From Actinomycetes bacterium (GTDB taxonomy: Bacteria; Actinomycetota; Acidimicrobiia; Acidimicrobiales; Acidimicrobiaceae): a stretch of 5,759 nucleotides of DNA. The notes under the pieces are model-generated. The model ran no database searches. It was given only the letters and a program-made list of their open reading frames with translations, and was not told the DNA's origin. The position numbers and the translations under genes were made by a program. Location: assembly GCA_021844725.1 (NCBI GenBank), contig JAKBSX010000227.1:1-5759 (forward strand), written 5' to 3'. The stretch's first letter is position 1; each line of letters begins with the position of its first letter. This document shows positions 4,713 through 5,759 of the stretch, piece by piece.

Positions 4713-5759
4713 TCAAATTACTGCATGGATAGGCCGCCAAAGCATTTCAACTGATTTAGTAACAAGTCTTTTTCCCAGGTCAAGATTGCCAATTCTGTGT
4801 GCAGCCTGCACCGATTCGGCCACAAGAGTAGGGTCAAGACTGTTTGGGGAGGTATTGTTCAATAGAATTGTAGTTTCAATGAGCGCTGCAAGGTCTATCA
4901 ATATATCGTTCTCAAGCACGAGCGAGTTCACACAACCCAGTACCAGCGGCGCAAGATCTGTGACACCACTCAAAATCGCCAGCCGCAAACGAGTGCGGCA
5001 TATGAACGATTTCAACTTGCTGTCTACCTCAAGGTGCTCGACTCTTTCAAAAACCATTTGCGCTCGCTTAGCATCTCCGAGCAGCATCAAGACATAGGCT
5101 AGATCGCAATCTAGGATAGCCCTCTCGTTTCCTGAGAGGCTTGACCGTGCTCTTTCAAGAAGGGTAAATGCCATCTCATGCTGACCATGTGCGAGGCTAG
5201 TTCGAGCAAGCCGACGATTACAACGAGCCAGAAACTCATCGTTCGGGTTAGCGAGTTTAGCCGATACATAGGCTTTTTCTGCTGACGCTACCATGCCGCG
5301 GAGCAAAAATATATCACCGAGCTCAACTAAGATTGGCCATTTCTGGTCGTTTCCCATAAAGCGAGCAGCGAGTTCATAGTAACTACAGGCATCCTTAAGC
5401 CGCACAGCTTTGACTGAGCGGTCGCCACCGTAGCGAGCAGCGAATGCTGCGTTGGTGAGATCATGCTTGGCGAGGTGCTCGATCACTTCAACTCGCTCAG
5501 CAAAGCTTGCGGAATAAAAGCGGTCGATTGTTGCAGCTAGACGTCGATTTCGTTTAAGCGGAACACCCGCGATGCTCGAAGCGATCACTAGCGAAGCATC
5601 GATTCTTTCAAGCAGACTTAGGTAGGTGGAGACTGCTTTACGGTCGTCATAGTCACCCGTCTCAAGTCGATCAAGCCACTCGTTGACAGTCAGTTCGATT
5701 GCAGCTAGCTCACTTGGTGATAAGCGTTGATAACCACGCCGGTCGACACGCTCGAGCAC
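4713..5759 (-). CDS. TPR-like repeat protein, C-terminal part (5' end beyond window)
   Basis: The reading frame is open to the right edge, so the true start most likely lies outside; GTG at the very edge is not a credible start. The visible 348 residues are almost wholly helical. TPR-like helix pairs appear at about 143-176 (ILVELGDIFLLRGMVASAEKAY), 180-213 (RLARTSLAHGQHEMAFTLLERA) and 216-250 (CDLAYVLMLLGDAKRAQMVF). The region before them (about 1-135) resembles the helical segment that follows AAA-type ATPase modules in large actinobacterial signalling proteins, but no P-loop or kinase motif is visible here. There is no membrane segment. TPR regions bind partner proteins; the function of the whole protein is unknown. 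It ends 108 bases upstream of the crcB -10 box on the same strand, with no clear terminator between. A link to fluoride is not indicated. Confidence 0.7.
   Translation of the reverse strand: MLERVDRRGYQRLSPSELAAIELTVNEWLDRLETGDYDDRKAVSTYLSLLERIDASLVIASSIAGVPLKRNRRLAATIDRFYSASFAERVEVIEHLAKHDLTNAAFAARYGGDRSVKAVRLKDACSYYELAARFMGNDQKWPILVELGDIFLLRGMVASAEKAYVSAKLANPNDEFLARCNRRLARTSLAHGQHEMAFTLLERARSSLSGNERAILDCDLAYVLMLLGDAKRAQMVFERVEHLEVDSKLKSFICRTRLRLAILSGVTDLAPLVLGCVNSLVLENDILIDLAALIETTILLNNTSPNSLDPTLVAESVQAAHRIGNLDLGKRLVTKSVEMLWRPIHAVI

Noticed and set aside
5757..5759. GTG at the right edge as the start of the TPR-like protein
   Set aside because: The frame is open to the boundary and the product begins mid-helix-rich sequence; truncation by the window is likelier.

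Overview
The window is about 48% GC by eye. Protein style (an actinobacterial-type histidine phosphatase and a multi-HTH protein of the 'LY.e.gls..eIa..fgvs' kind) suggests a moderate-GC actinobacterium. An acidophilic Acidimicrobiia-like lineage would fit both the GC and the heavy investment in fluoride defence, but that placement is inference only.

The theme of the window is fluoride. Two fluoride (crcB-motif) riboswitches are readable by eye, one on each strand, and they point inward from the two ends. Riboswitch 1 (+, about 172-220) lies in the leader of a histidine-phosphatase-superfamily gene (249-1019). The 3' strand of its pseudoknot is also a perfect 9-base anti-Shine-Dalgarno, so a translational ON switch can be drawn. 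Riboswitch 2 (-, about 4523-4591) leads a minus-strand set: crcB-type channel gene 1 (4489 to 4001), an overlapping crcB-type gene 2 (4004 or 4016 to 3639) and, 115 bases on, a protein of three tandem DUF190 domains (3523 to 2447).

Layout from left to right: 1-171, a short promoter-bearing leader with no gene; riboswitch 1 and the phosphatase gene; 1020-1441, a mostly unexplained stretch with weak ORFs and a cluster of ATCATGAT palindromes; 1442-2350, a protein with five HTH-like repeats and a strong Shine-Dalgarno; a 96-base convergent gap; the DUF190 gene, crcB2 and crcB1 on the minus strand; riboswitch 2 with its promoter; and a 5'-truncated TPR-like protein (minus strand, entering from the right edge).

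Working model (inference): fluoride entering the cell is sensed by both RNAs. One switches on a two-subunit Fluc channel whose subunits have opposite predicted topology, which suggests an obligate heterodimer. The DUF190 protein would be an accessory partner, a single-chain version of a PII-like trimer. The other RNA switches on a soluble phosphatase that may deal with metabolites that build up when fluoride blocks enolase or other phosphoryl-transfer enzymes. The multi-HTH protein may be a local regulator, but nothing in the sequence ties it to fluoride except its position.
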